Shown here piece by piece: positions 35,373 through 47,303 of a stretch of 64,000 bases of DNA (position 1 is its first letter; every line of letters starts with the position of its first letter). The notes under the pieces are model-generated. The model did no database searches. It was not told where the DNA came from and saw only the letters and a list, made by a program, of their open reading frames with translations. This stretch comes from Sialis fuliginosa. Lineage: Eukaryota; Arthropoda; Insecta; Megaloptera; Sialidae. The translations under genes and the position numbers were made by a program. The DNA is taken from assembly GCA_961205875.1 (NCBI GenBank), contig OY540814.1, positions 27,658,151 through 27,722,150 on the forward strand, written 5' to 3'.

Positions 35373-35535
35373 TAAAGGTGAGTTTTTTATCTTAAGACCT
35401 TGAAACCTCCACTTATGATCAAAATTGTCATTTCCGTTGGATTTACAAATTATTTACCAAATATTTCCGTAAAAATACTTAGTTTTTCAGATATTAATTA
35501 AGCAGTCTCAAGATTAAAAACTCACCTGTACATAT
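35373..35535. mobile_element. MITE with AGGTGAGTTTTT ends
   Basis: 'AAAGGTGAGTTTTTTATCTT' at about 35376 and the inverted 'AAGATTAAAAACTCACCTGT' ending near 35530 bracket about 160 bp. The GTGAGT inside the end only imitates a splice donor. Confidence 0.6.
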
Positions 35536-35689
35536 AACTTAATTATGAGAAATGAGAGGAACAGTCGTATTATTAAAACCAAATATTTTAATTATTCTGG
35601 TTAGATAAACTTAATTAATTGCACTTTAAAATTTACCATCGCTAAAAGGTTCGTGACTGTAAATATTGTCGTATTCAAGGTATGTAAAG

Positions 35690-35870
35690 TACAAGGTAGC
35701 CTCAGTAGCTCGGCGCGACAGAGGGGAAATACGTCATCTGGGGTGCCCAAATGTAGAGAGGGGGAATAATTTGACCAATCATAACAAATGTAGTCTTGTA
35801 ACTCAGCGCGAGAAGGGGAAACACGTCTACCCAAGCTGATTGGTCAAAAACTACAGAGGCAATTTGTGCA
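35690..35870. repeat. GC-richer duplicated block with inverted CCAAT motifs
   Basis: 'CTCGGCGCGACAGAGGGGAA' plus 'ATACGTC' at about 35708 is repeated as 'CTCAGCGCGAGAAGGGGAAA' plus 'CACGTC' at about 35801. 'TTTGACCAATCA' (35771) and 'TGATTGGTCAAA' (35840) are exact complements. The block could be a repeat remnant or a small regulatory region; 'TGATTGGTCAAGG' also ends the foldback at 42979-43413, which favours a repeat. Confidence 0.45.
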
Positions 35871-35903
35871 TTTACTAACCTTGTGTCATAATATTGTAAT
35901 AAA

Positions 35904-35989
35904 TACAGGCGTCCGGTAAGTAAGTGAGTATTATTTTTTTAACAGATTATGAAATAAATTTTGTGTATTGACTTACGGGACAGCCTGTA
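35904..35989. mobile_element. Short MITE with TACAGGC..GTCC ends
   Basis: 'TACAGGCGTCCGGTAAGT' and the inverted 'ACTTACGGGACAGCCTGTA' face each other across 86 bp. A related single end, 'TTACGGGACATCCTGTATA', is at about 36580-36600. Confidence 0.55.
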
Positions 35990-38000
35990 TGTATTATTTA
36001 TGTACATAAAATAGGTATAGTGAGAGGGTGTTATGTACTAAGCAATTTTTCATTAAAATTGCGTTTAATCTGATTTAGTGAATTTTTCATGCATTATTTA
36101 TTATTTACTATGTTGTTTTTCGTGTTTTGTTTACAGTTTTTGCTGTATTAGGTACCAATTTGATTAAGTTTTCTACCGCGTCACTATTGTATTATATTTG
36201 TTTGAAAAGTCGCATATATTTTTTAGTTTTTTGGTTCGACAGTTTTTAAAAAAAATATTTTTTTTATATTACCTGGCTTATTTTAAGAACTTTTCATTCT
36301 TTGCAAATTTTTCTAAAATTTGATCATTTGACTTTAGGATAAATACAAAACATGTTTGAGTGTCCTTTGGAACAGAAATTATGATTATGATACAATTTTC
36401 GATCAATATACTTTGAACTACCATTTCCCCAAGTTATTTCAACCAAAAGGTTGCTTTTTGGGGTCCTTGTCCTTTCTATTTCTCTACTGCTAAAAAACAC
36501 CTCGTTTGCAAACATAGGTTTATTTACAAAAAGCGATTGTTTTAATGTCCTCGACAACTCCTGAAAGTTTGTTGTTATGTTTACGGGACATCCTGTATAT
36601 TCTTTATGTTTGAAAACTAAATGTGATAGAGAATTTAGACTTGGTATATTCATAGTTTGTTTTCTAACAGTATTAATTATTTAAAATTAATTATTTACTG
36701 TAAAAATTTTCAGCAGCACCCATAATAATTAATTTTTACAACAACATTGTTCGAATTGAAAGGTTTTATCAAAATAATCAATTATTATTTGCTTTTGTAT
36801 TGAGAGGACAAAGAAAACCGCATAAAAATCGGTTCGAGTTACAAGCGGAAAAAAAGACAGAGATACGTTATATTTTGTTTCCTTTTCTATTCGAACACTG
36901 GACATAATTTAATAATAAAATGTATTATGAAAAAGCACAGTTAGGAAAACATATTTATTTGTTATCAAAATAATAATATTTATATGAAATATATATCTAA
37001 GAGCGTATTCAGGTCCGTCTGAAGGGGGGTGGAAAGTAAAACAGCTCCCTAATGCTGCCATAAATTTCTATTCCACGTTTTTTGGGTCGACTTTTCTCGC
37101 GCCGGGCCTGTATTAATTTATTATTTTATTTAGGGGAAAAAACTAATGGAATTATTAAATGTTAATAATTATTTCCCCTCACCTCTTTAAGATCTATTTT
37201 CTTGAATTAATCTTGTTGGTATTATAATGCACATTGTTTCATTTTAAGAATAAGTAAAAAATATTTATTGAAGTTGTTTTTTTGTAATGTTTTCATTGCA
37301 AAAAATATTTGTTTTCAACTATTATATTTGTTATTATTTATATAATATGTAGTTCCTTTAGTCAATTATTGTAGTGTTCAATAAAAATGATATTTTTGAA
37401 AATATTCTTTTTTAATAAATAAATAAAAATTGCAATTCCTTTTAATAATTTCAGGTTGAAAGAAAAAATATTTTCGGTAAATTGGGCTGAAATTTCTCTT
37501 CAGTCCACCCCTGCTTTTAATCGATAGCATACGTGTGGAAGATAATGTAGAAATGTTTTTGATCATGTTGATTCAGTTTACTGTTTTCTCGCTAGATGCT
37601 ACAAGTGTCGTTTTTTTTTTTAAATATAACAGTCGAATCTAACAATGAGAGCTTTTTTTAAATATTAGTTATTATTTCTTGTTGATCGAACAAGGAGTTT
37701 TTATATCATTTATATTTGTAGGTACCGGATATACAGTTATTAACAAAAACAATATCCATTATTATTATAATTTGTAGAGTAAAAAAGCTATCGTAAGAAA
37801 ACCAAAAATAATTTAATTCGCGACAGCAAAAATTTTTTTGGATTTTTCAATGCCACTTTTCAGGACCCAAAAATACGAAAGAAAAACATAATCCCATTAG
37901 TTAAGAGCACAAGACCTTTTTTGTGGCACTGTGTAATTGTATACCTTTTTCTTTACAACTAATTATAAATGAATAATGCTTTCTTTTGTATTGTCATTCG
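35990..38000. other. AT-rich noncoding stretch
   Basis: No coding signal. A TE end-like motif lies near 36580-36600 and a GC-richer piece ('CTCGCGCCGGGCCTG') near 37095-37110, reminiscent of the GC-rich hAT termini but unpaired. Open frames show no domain I know. Confidence 0.5.
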
Positions 38001-38008
38001 TTCCGAAA

Positions 38009-38211
38009 TAGGGTGACCAGATTTTAGTTTTTGTAAACCCTGACATTTAAATGAAGATCCCTTTTTTATTTTATATTTTTTCATTTTATTCTTTTTTCAT
38101 AAAATGTATTACCTTAATCTGCACTTTTGCGCCCCCTGCTCTATTTTTGACGACCTTTTTTTTGCAAAACCCGGAGAAATTGCACCGAAACCCTGAGACC
38201 TGATCACCCTA
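38009..38211. mobile_element. hAT-type MITE, TAGGGTGA ends, 8-bp target duplication
   Basis: Inverted ends TAGGGTGACCAGA and its partner TGATCACCCTA bracket 203 bp. The flanks TTCCGAAA (38001-38008 and 38212-38219) are an exact 8-bp direct repeat. No coding capacity. Confidence 0.9.
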
Positions 38212-38389
38212 TTCCGAAATTTCCCCCATTCTACATTCATAATACAAAAATTAATTGTATTTTAATGAAAAACAATGCAAGTCATTTTTATCAATGACGG
38301 TGACTCATTAATGAAAATTACAACATCCTTTTCGTTGTTTTATAAAAAGATCAATAACATTTTGTATTGTAACAATTAGAACGATCACG

Positions 38390-38876
38390 CACGATGTTCA
38401 CAACAGTGACACCGCTTCAACTGCGCATGCGCGACTATACACTGCACTTTTAACGACATGTCTATCGTAAACACCTGTAACAACAATCTAACCTCACATT
38501 CATTACCAATTACTTGTACTGTATAGGGAAATAAAATTTCTTTCAGGTATCTACACGTCTGAAAAATATTGTAGGTTAGGTTAACTCATACGTTTAATTT
38601 ATCATTAAGTACTAAATTAATTAATCTAAAGTGTCCTTTGGTATAAAGTGTGACTTAAATTTTGTATTGTAAGTTTAAAAATTAGCGAACGATCAAAATT
38701 ATTGTTTTGTGCTTGACACAGTTACATCGGTGATGAAAATGTCGTGATTGAAATATTAATTATTTTGTATTTATCGTGGACTTGTGGTTCGAATATGCTG
38801 TTTTGAAAAGTCAAAACAAATATTATGCGAATTTTGTGAAGATAAACAACGGATTTTTTTCACGAGAAGGTCTGCA
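38390..38876 (+). promoter_or_regulatory. Candidate promoter and noncoding first exon
   Basis: CTGCGCATGCGCGA at 38421-38434 contains the TGCGCATGCGC palindrome bound by NRF-1 (ewg in flies). 'CTAACCTCAC' and 'TAGGTTAGGTTAAC' follow within 150 bp, motifs often enriched near insect promoters. At 38877 a strong donor, CTGCAG|GTATGT, closes a possible first exon. A short upstream ATG frame (MKMS) ends at once, so the exon would be untranslated; a frame open to the donor has no ATG. No downstream exon was identified. Confidence 0.35.
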
Positions 38877-40030
38877 GGTATGTTTTTTATTGTGGTTTTA
38901 TTATTATTTTGAAGTTTTATTGTTGTGGGTTATTTTATTAAGGTATATGTACCTGTAATACACACAGAGGTGTCCTAGAATGCATTTATAAAGTATATTT
39001 GTATAAAAAAGTATTCGATGTAACACATATGTATATTATTTATATTATTATAAGACGTTTATTACCGTTAAATTAAATATTAACAGTATCTTAATTAATT
39101 TATTACATAGGGAGTAAGGGGGGCCCAACGCAGCGAGTCAACATGCTTTTTTTGTCGTCTTTCTTAGCAGGAGGGGGCCCGCGATAGGACGTGGGGGCTT
39201 TGATTGTATTTGCATCTATTGTAGCTTTTTAATAGGTGGGTTTTTACCTGAGTCATAAAAATGTGCATGTTTTAAATCGATATATAAAAAATACTGTTTG
39301 TAAAATTTAAAATTTTGTATTGTTATATTGCAATAATCATTATTTTTGTATCTAAAAATTCCCAGTGGCTTCGTCCGCGTACATTTCAAAATCACATTTT
39401 AAAAAATAAATTTAATATCTTTTTTTTTGTGTTGTTTGTTTGGTTTTTCTACTAACAGTAAAATGTTAAATATGTAAGTGTTGTATTGTGAAAATTGCAG
39501 ATTTTTCTCGATGATTTAACTATGTGTTTCATTGGAATTTAACCGTCAATACAACATTCTGTCATATAAGCCCATATTAATTTTTTTTAAAACTTTCAAC
39601 TATGTAATTTTTTGTGGGTACTTAAAATTTATTAAGGAATAACTTCTCAAAATTTCAACTTTTTCTCGGTGAAGTTACATACCTGCCATGTATAATATAC
39701 ACATTTTGAATGGTCTAAATTTGGCCCTGTATACGTATATAGGTACACGTTTGTATCAAGTACATCCCTGTTGTCATTCAATCCTTGCGTCCTCGAAGCT
39801 TACAACCCTATCCCAATAATATCAACCCAACTATGTCGTGTAGATGCAAAAATACATAGAATGGCACTGAGGTCGTTGACCACTAATATTTATTGTATGA
39901 TGTATAAAAGGGGTGCATGGGTAATTTATTATACATATTATAGTCTTCATAAATTTTCAATATCGACATAACATGTTTCCATAGAACTATAAAGTATTGA
40001 ATGCAAAAGTGAAATTAAAAAGAATAATAA
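38877..40030. other. AT-rich stretch, GC-richer patch near 39115
   Basis: 39110-39205 carries 'GAGGGGGCCCGCGATAGG'-like GC-rich sequence, probably a repeat end. At 39459-39473 a strong acceptor (ACTAACAG) and GTAAGT bracket 15 nt, too little to judge. No gene recognised. Confidence 0.45.
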
Positions 40031-41034
40031 CAAACATTTTAATCAAAAAAAGCATTTAATATTAATTTAAACGCTCAATTATAAAACTATAATACCTCTA
40101 CGTCTTATTTTCTTGTATTTTAGTCGATATTTGTATGACGAGTTGAAGTTCACTGCAGGAAATTTAACTAAAAAATTTTGAATTTTTTATTTCGTTAAAA
40201 GTATGTTTATTGTATAGAAAATGACGTGAAAAGTTGTTTGTTTCAAACCGCAGGTCTGTATCTCAAACCGTTCTCGAGATATAGCCTCTCAAAGTTTTAG
40301 TTTTTTCAAATTTTTGGAGAAAAAAGGCCATAACTTCTGAACGTGTGGTCGGAATTGATTTTAGTTGACGGATTTGGAATCAGCGTGTCAAAATCTATAT
40401 AATGACATGTATAATACTTTTAAATCCGACAAAAAAATTTTGGTCAAAAATCGACATTTTTTTAAGGTATACCCCTTTGAATTTTTTCGATTTTTCGCGA
40501 AAATTTTTTTCCCCAATTTTAAGGTATTATGCATGTCATTATATAGATTTTGACACGCTGATTCCAAATCCGTCAACTAAAATTAATTCCGACCACCCGT
40601 TCAAAAGTTATGGCCTTTTTTCTCCAAAAATTTGAAATAACTAAAACTTTGAGAGGCTATATCTCGTGAACGGTTTGAGATACAGACCTGCGGTTTGAAC
40701 AGTTCAACTTTTCACGTCGTTTTCTATACAATAAACATACTTTTAACGAAATAAAAAATTCAAAATTTTTTAGTAAAATTTCCTGCAGTGAACTTACACT
40801 CGTCATACAAATATCGACTAAAATACAGAAAAATAAGACGTAGAGGTATTATAGTTTTATAATTGAGCGTGTCAATTAATATTAAATGCTTTTTTTGATT
40901 AAAATGTTTGAGTTGCGCATAAAAATGAATATTCTAATAATATTTTTAAATGATTTATTAACTGAAAACACAGATTTGTATTAATTTACCCATAAAGAAC
41001 TGCTTCCCCTGCTTCCATGGACGCTTCGCCACTG
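40031..41034. mobile_element. Foldback element, copy 2 (~435-bp arms plus tail)
   Basis: 40031-40910 is a near-perfect palindrome centred at about 40470, starting CAAACATTTTAATC and ending with its complement. It is more complete than the copy at 15674-16617, and the left arm extends about 75 bp further, including 'ACGCTCAATTATAAAAC'. The tail ends GACGCTTCGCCACTG at 41034 exactly as in copy 1. The two copies are highly similar along the arms. The mirrored 62-residue frames are palindrome artefacts. Confidence 0.88.
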
Positions 41035-41327
41035 ATATATATATATTTACAATATTTGACCCACTTTCGCCTCTGGCTACGGACCTGACTGGAAACTATA
41101 ATTCAATTTTCACCACTTCTCACCGACTATATGATGATGGTCCCAGATTCGGTCAATACTTAACATTTGTATGTATGTATGTATGTATGGAAATAGTACA
41201 TGTACAGGGTACAGAATTTAACTACGGTATATAAGGATGTCAATGATATTTCGGATTTATGCAAATATTTTCATATTGAGGTTACGCCAAAAAATGTAAA
41301 ATCTATATCAATTTTGGCTTTTGGGAG
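41035..41327. other. Noncoding stretch with a short microsatellite
   Basis: (ATGT)n at about 41170-41189; nothing else recognised. Confidence 0.5.
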
Positions 41328-41645
41328 CTTTCACGGATTGCGATAAATTTTTTTTATCAAATTTAATGAATGACTTGTGTAGATTAGACTTTTATCTTCA
41401 ATTTGCTTTTTTTGTATCGCTGTACGACTATTTTTGACTGAGTTATTTGTGATCAAAGCAAAATTTGAACACCTATAATTACAAAGGCATATTTGGAAAG
41501 CTGAAAGTCTTTTTTTCATAACTCAGTCAGAAAAGGTCGTACAGCGATACAAAAAAAGCAGATTGAAGAGAAATATCTCATCAACAAATATCATTAATTA
41601 GATTTGATGTAAAAAAATTATCACGGCCCATGGAGGCTCTCAAAA
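41328..41645. mobile_element. Foldback element with ~150-bp arms
   Basis: Left-arm landmarks 'GTATCGCTGTACGAC' (41415) and 'ATCTTCAATTTGCTTTTTTT' pair with 'GTCGTACAGCGATAC' (41537) and 'AAAAAAGCAGATTGAAGA'. The outer parts near 41330-41375 and 41600-41645 also mirror each other, with divergence. No coding capacity. Confidence 0.75.
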
Positions 41646-42978
41646 TTTTCGAAGATCGCAATTTTTTTTTTAATAATTAAATTTAGTCAGGTTTATAATT
41701 ACCAAACCCAACTGTTGTTTGTGAAACCGTGCACAAGTTCATTTGACTTAACAATAAGTAATACAATTAAAAAGAAAATAAAGAATTCGCTATAATATCA
41801 TTTTATTTTTATATTCCCAATTATTTGAAGTTGGTTACTGCTAAATCGTTTTTATTGCAGATTTAATGGGGCGCCTTTACGTACTATACTATACTATATA
41901 CTTTATATTCTGTAAAACGCATACACATATATGTACATATGTATATAAGTTGGCGTTACATTATATATATGTATATGTATATATAGCGAACGCGCCATTT
42001 CCACCCTAGCAAACTCTCCTATAGTAACTTTACCAGCAATGCATTTTCAAACACATATAACGATCTCATATTTATAGAAGCAAATAGTTTTAAAAGCTTT
42101 GTTTTAATGCGTTTGGGCAAAAAAAGATTTTAAATACATTACATTGTTTGTTTAATTAATGAAGGACTGTGCAAATTACAGCTACACAAAAAAAGTGCGG
42201 AGCCAAAAAAGCGACAGATATGGTATTGTAGTATTGGTCGACCATGGAGAATTATTCTAGAATTTTTTTTAACATTTGGTTTTTTTGCTTAAAAGTTTTA
42301 AAATTTTTAAAATAATTCTGCAAGTCTTATTAGATCAAAATAAAAGTATACTTTTCAGTATTTTTAGATTTTATTTTTTTCTAAAAAAGTTTTTTTTAAT
42401 ATGAAAGAAAGATGAAACAGGATTAATATCATACGAACGAGACAAAACTTTACCTAAATCTCGTTTTGCAAACCACCATCATAATTGTAACAAACAAAAA
42501 AATATGTTTCCACACACATTACAATTTTCACCCCAACATTATTAAAAGTACATGTAAATTCATTTTTGTTAATTGTCTACCCGCAGATTAATGATAGGTT
42601 TTGTAACAAAAAATTGCAAATTGAACGGGTAATTGGATTTCCATAAAATGCTAAATTAATGCACACATGTACAGAAAACGCTACACAGATCAGCTTGCTC
42701 TCGCATAAATTGTATTTTAGATATTATCTATAAAATAAACAACCAGGGAATTTGCATATTATTGGTACCCTGATAAAACTAAGGAAGAAAAGGGTGAATT
42801 GTGTTTTAACCTTGCACTGTATGACTTTTTAGGGGTGAAGTAATTTATTTGATACTTAAAGATAAGAAATTAACAACATTCTGCTTATTTTTTTCAATAG
42901 TAATTTTTTTACGTTTACAATTTTCAAAATTTCTATTAACGATAAATATTAAATACCAAGGTATATAAAGCATATAGC
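41646..42978. other. AT-rich noncoding stretch
   Basis: TA/TG microsatellite-like sequence near 41925-41985; no gene. 42935-42967 ('AATATTAAATACCAAGGTAT') recurs inverted at 60010-60045, a dispersed repeat fragment. Confidence 0.5.
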
Positions 42979-43413
42979 TCCTTGATCAATCAGTGTTGAC
43001 GCGGGAATTGAAGACGTATTCAAATGATATAAATGTATAATAGAATATCAATTACAAAAAATTCCTTCATTTATTCTTGTTTTCGTATTTTTTGACATTT
43101 TAACATAACATACATTCGACATTGCAAAATCATAGAAACCTGTCAAAATTACAGAACGTATTACCAACTTATGAATAGTAAAAAATGACACTTCCCGAAT
43201 AGACAAAATTGTCTGTGATAGCTTTTTCATGATTTTGCAATGTCGAAATTGTACTTCTTTGATTGTATGTGTTGTTAAAATATCAAAAAATACGAAGACA
43301 AGAATAAATAAAGGATTTCTTGTAATTGATATTCTATTATACATTTATAACATTTGAACACATCTTCGTGGTGACGTCAATTCCCGCGTCAACGCTGATT
43401 GGTCAAGGATCTA
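42979..43413. mobile_element. Foldback element with ~165-bp arms
   Basis: 'TTGATCAATCAGTGTTGACG' plus 'CGGGAATTGA' at 42981 is mirrored by 'TCAATTCCCGCGTCAACG' plus 'CTGATTGGTCAAG' ending at 43407. Inside, 'AATATCAATTACAA', 'TTCTTGTTTTCGTATTTTTT' and 'GACATTGCAAAATCAT' pair with their complements. The single-copy centre is near 43145-43220. The 98-residue minus frame here comes from the repeat. Confidence 0.85.
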
Positions 43414-44159
43414 TACATAACTTGATGGGAGCCCCTCTCGACTTCGAAACGATTCAGAAGGCTTAGAATAAACGAGTCCATTTCTTTTTGCCCAGGCTGG
43501 TGTTGGAGTTCGTACCACTGTTCTAAATTTCAAAACAAATCCATAGAGGACATATCAGAATTTATACCGTATTGAAAGTGCTTGCAAGCTAGTATATTTA
43601 ATTTTATATTATATTAATAATTCAACTAAAAAAATAAATTTTCTGCAATAAGCAATAATTAGTTTGAATACCTATCATCTAATTAAAAAATCAAATTTTA
43701 TAGATCATATATGTTTTGGGCATTATTAATAAAATTTACATGTGTAGATGATTATAATATTGAATAATAATTATTGATAATAGTTATGGATAATTTAATA
43801 ACAAAATATTATTTATAAAATTAAATATTATGGTATCGTAACAATTATGTAAAATGTCAATTTTAATAATACATTTAATTTTAATGGTAGATATTACCAT
43901 AATTTTGTCATAAAATAAAGGTTTAAATATGGTTAAATTATTGGCATTTATACGAGAAATATTAAAATTTGTAGATACGTAGATTTTATATTGATTATTG
44001 GCTAATCTACCCAATAGGCAGGTTCGTCGAAATTTTTTTTTTAATATTATTAATTTTAATAAAATATAAAACAACTTTAAAAAAATAAAACCCACTTAAT
44101 TTAAAAAAAAAATTGAAAAGTATATACCTAATACAATTTTTGAAGTCGCTTTTTTACTT
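43414..44159. other. AT-rich noncoding stretch
   Basis: A MITE-like end ('TTGAAAGTGCTTGCAAGC') is near 43572. The 103-residue minus frame at 43.8-44.1 kb is very A/T-rich and rich in I, N and K; it looks like chance. Confidence 0.5.
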
Positions 44160-44665
44160 TCTTATACTTTTGTATATGAAATATACAATAGTAGAAGTAA
44201 GTATAGTGAAGCCGATTTTTTTCGAAATCCGGATTTTGATAGAATTATCTATTTTGAGCTTCCCTGAATCCATTCTGACTATTTTCGCCATGATGTCTGT
44301 GTGTCTGTCTGTCTGTCTGTCTGTGTGTCCGTCTATCGGTCTGTCTGTCTGGAAGCGCTGTAACCCAAATACGACAAATCGTAGAAGGGTGAAATTTTAT
44401 ATTTAAGATTAATTTTTGTCTGGGAAAAAAACGTCCTATTTTTGAAAAGGATCTTTCAACCGGATACGGATGTTTATCTACGTCGACTTTGAATTTTTTG
44501 AATTACTTTGAAACAGTAAAAAAATCGTAGGTAATATCAATATCTATAATTTATGTTCTATTCATTTTTTCGTAAAAACGAATTTTTGAACAAATATTTT
44601 TTTATTATAATTCAAATGGTTCATAACAGAATGGGACAGAATCTCAATTTGTTTTATTGTAGCAC
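44160..44665 (-). repeat. Dispersed repeat family A, copy 2
   Basis: Inverted relative to 3590-3925 and parallel to 56625-57070. Contains 'CTTTTGTATATGAAATATAC', a (CTGT)n tract (44300-44350), 'CGGATACGGATGTTTATCTA', and the tail 'TTTTTCGTAAAAACGAATTT' shared with copy 3. The 97-residue plus frame is made of the microsatellite and repeat. Confidence 0.75.
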
Positions 44666-45327
44666 TTTCATGGAATATACATCCTGATCTTTGGACGCCT
44701 CTGTCATCATTTGAGAAAGGGGGGGGGGGGGGGGGTAAAGGTTTGCGCTTTACATCAGTATGCATACTGGCGATATATTATAAGGGATTAAAAAGGTCAA
44801 ATGGTGGAAGCGAATAGCTCGTTACGGGTACATGACTCGACAGCTTTTCTAAGGCTTTGCACATCGATAACGCTGTTTGTTTTTCGAGAAAGTGCATGTC
44901 ATTATGTAGTTATAATGTTACAGTATAATAACTGCTTTTGTTTGTCGACTTAGCACACTTTGTTGGCTCAGCTAATGGACTGATTTTTCTACTTATTTAT
45001 GTTTTACATGTGAAAATGACCCTGTAAAAAATTGACGTAGAAATCATATGGGGGGGGGAGGTAATCTTGAGAATATGAATGCAACGAAATGAGTCCTATT
45101 TTGAATGTTTATATTTCTGATACTGATAATCATTAAGCAATAAATAAAACACCAATAATGTAGTTTCACTCATAATAAAACTAGTTTAACCCCCTAAATC
45201 TCTTAAAACAATATTTAACCCTTTACTGGTATCGTATATTTTAGAAACGTTACTGATATCGTGGGACATTTGCGGCCCCCACTGAAAACTAGCTTTTGGT
45301 AAGCTAGTTTAAATAATGAGGCTGGAT
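44666..45327. other. Noncoding stretch with a 17-base G run
   Basis: A G17 homopolymer lies at 44719-44735 and a shorter run at 45051-45059. No gene recognised. Confidence 0.5.
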
Positions 45328-45369
45328 AACACTGCGTTAAACGGAGCAGCTTTAAACGGGGGCTTACTG
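45328..45369 (-). mobile_element. pogo/Tigger-like terminus, unpaired
   Basis: Read inward on the minus strand it starts CAGTAAGCCCCCGTTTAAAG and continues 'CTGCTCCGTTTAACGCAGTG', and the plus strand shows TA directly outside. CAGT-start ends with TA flanks and 'CCGTTTAA'-type repeats are typical of pogo/Tigger elements. No left partner seen. Confidence 0.45.
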
Positions 45370-46563
45370 TAAATGTCTCGACATTCTTCCATAAGACTCC
45401 ATGTTAAAATATTTTGTAAGTTTTTCTAGTTAGTACGCACGTATTTTTCCGATTTCGAAATACGCGCGTAAAAAAGCTATAAATTCTATCTTGCAAGTGA
45501 CTAATGTTGGTACCACTGGACTACAAACACAACATATTAAATCAAAAACAAATCACAACAACGATTACTATTATTTTCAGCCATTAGATCTCTTTGACAT
45601 ACACAAAATGCTTTTTCATTAAGTGTGAAATAAAGCACATATCTCTCTCGTGGATCGCATGATGCATAGTAATTTGCATCACGTTTTTTTATTGTATTCA
45701 TGGTTTACAACACGCAGAATTTATATACAGGATGAATCATATCAGGTGGAGCAAACTTGAACAGTTGACAAAATATATTTCATGCAAAAAAGTTCTTGTA
45801 AATATACTTTTAAAATGCATCCTTATTTATAGATAGCAAAAGTGTATTTCTGTGTATTTTGTGTCAAAATACTAGATAAACTTCAAAGGGCCCACTGGCC
45901 CAATACATCTCTGGTCTAAATCATTGGTAAAAACTAAAATTCGATAACATGTGTTGTTTAAAATGTTTAAACCTAAACGAAATTATTAAACTTATCAATA
46001 TATAGAAACTGGTGTTAATATTCTATATAGACTATCACCGCTATAAATTTTTCAAATTGTGAACATATAAACAGCAACGAAATATGAGACCGCTACTGCG
46101 ATAAATGAACAATGCCGTTATTATAAGAATATTCTAACTTCCGGCTCGAAGGACCAAATGTTAAAGGTGATGTTAGTAGAGAAGTATGGTAGACATGTTA
46201 ATACTAAACTAGGTGTCAAATTTCATAACAGTATCACAATGGGTTCTAAGATATTAAATAAAAACAAATTTTAGGTAGTCTTTGGAAGTCTGTAGCTCCC
46301 TCACGAAGAATTTCCGGACACATGTTCATATGAACTTTTTTGCTTGAAATATTTTTCTCGATCAACTGTTCAATGTTATGATTCACCTGTATATGATACA
46401 ATCGAAATGGTAAATCGCACAATCATAAAACGATGTTTTCGATAAAAGCATTTTTTTTTATTTTCAGAGAACATCATTTTTTATAAGCATGTATATATTT
46501 TTCATATTGAAAGGGATGGAGTCGATAACAATAGAAATAATGTATTGTTTTTTTTTATTACAG
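45370..46563. other. AT-rich noncoding stretch
   Basis: No bounded element. 'TATACAGGATGAATCATATC' near 45725 is an ACAGG-type repeat end. Acceptor-like 'TACTATTATTTTCAG' at 45580 has no matching donor. Confidence 0.5.
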
Positions 46564-46608
46564 ATTTCACTTCTGGTTTTAAAGGAACTTCAATGCATAG
46601 CTAGAAAG
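46564..46608 (+). other. Candidate 45-nt microexon 1
   Basis: A polypyrimidine acceptor 'TTTTTTTTTATTACAG' ends at 46563 and the donor AAAG|GTAAGA starts at 46609. The 45 bases between are open in phase 0 (ISLLVLKELQCIARK). Two further 45-nt candidates follow at 48358 and 49123, also phase 0. Splice motifs are good but abundant by chance in A/T-rich DNA. Confidence 0.2.
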
Positions 46609-46827
46609 GTAAGATTTTTTTTGCGAATAATTAATTACATAAGGCTATTTTTTGAGGAGAGGGAGGTCTGTCAAAACTAACCAGGGGGGGGGGTCCGAAG
46701 CGCTATTTAATTATCAATTATTATTAAATAATGAATTCGTTTTTTTTTTAGATTGTTACAGTTTTTGACATCAAAAATAAATAAAATGAAAACCTTAGGT
46801 TCTTTCATAGCTTAAGAAGTGACTATT

Positions 46828-46963
46828 CAGTGGCGTTGGTTAAATTAATTTTTTTGAAGGTATTTTAAACTGACGTTTTCTCAAAACATACGTTTTTTTT
46901 AAACACAGAATATTTCGGGGGAGGGGGGATTGCGTCCCCCCCTCCCCCGTTACTACGCCACTG
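46828..46963. mobile_element. hAT-type MITE, CAGTGGCGT ends, 8-bp target duplication
   Basis: CAGTGGCGTTGGTTAA and the inverted GTTACTACGCCACTG bracket 136 bp. Flanks TGACTATT (46820-46827) and TGATTATT (46964-46971) match in 7 of 8 bases. Interior G and C runs (46917-46948) are complementary and could fold. Confidence 0.85.
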
Positions 46964-47012
46964 TGATTATTCACTAATTTAAGTAGTAAATTGCCACTAA
47001 TTCAGTTTTATA

Positions 47013-47303
47013 AAGAATTTGCTTGAGTGCAAAAGCAAATTAGCTTCCAGCTAACGCTATCTGCTAGGTATTAAATATAAATGACAACCACTCACAGATG
47101 TAGCGAATGAAATCGTACATATGATAACCTTGACGCATGCGAAATAAATAGAAATCAGCGACTGCCAAGTGTACCTCATACAATGCATTATTATAAATTT
47201 ATTACCACTGCTTTAAAATATCGAGCAATTTTATAACAATTTGACACCTAGCAGATAGCGTTAGCTGGAAGCTTATCTACTTTTGCACACAAGTAAATTC
47301 TTT
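47013..47303. mobile_element. MITE with ~60-bp inverted ends
   Basis: 'AGCTTCCAGCTAACGCTATC' plus 'TGCTAGGT' (47042-47069) pairs exactly with 'ACCTAGCAGATAGCGTTAGC' plus 'TGGAAGCT' (47246-47273). Outside these, 'AAGAATTTGCTTG' and 'AAGTAAATTCTTTA' also pair imperfectly. A fragment ('CCTCGCAGATAGCTTAGC') lies near 52666. Confidence 0.8.

Noticed and set aside
35904-35989. GTAAGTAAGT read as a splice donor
   Set aside because: It is part of an inverted-repeat MITE end; the mirrored ACTTACGGGACAGCC explains it.
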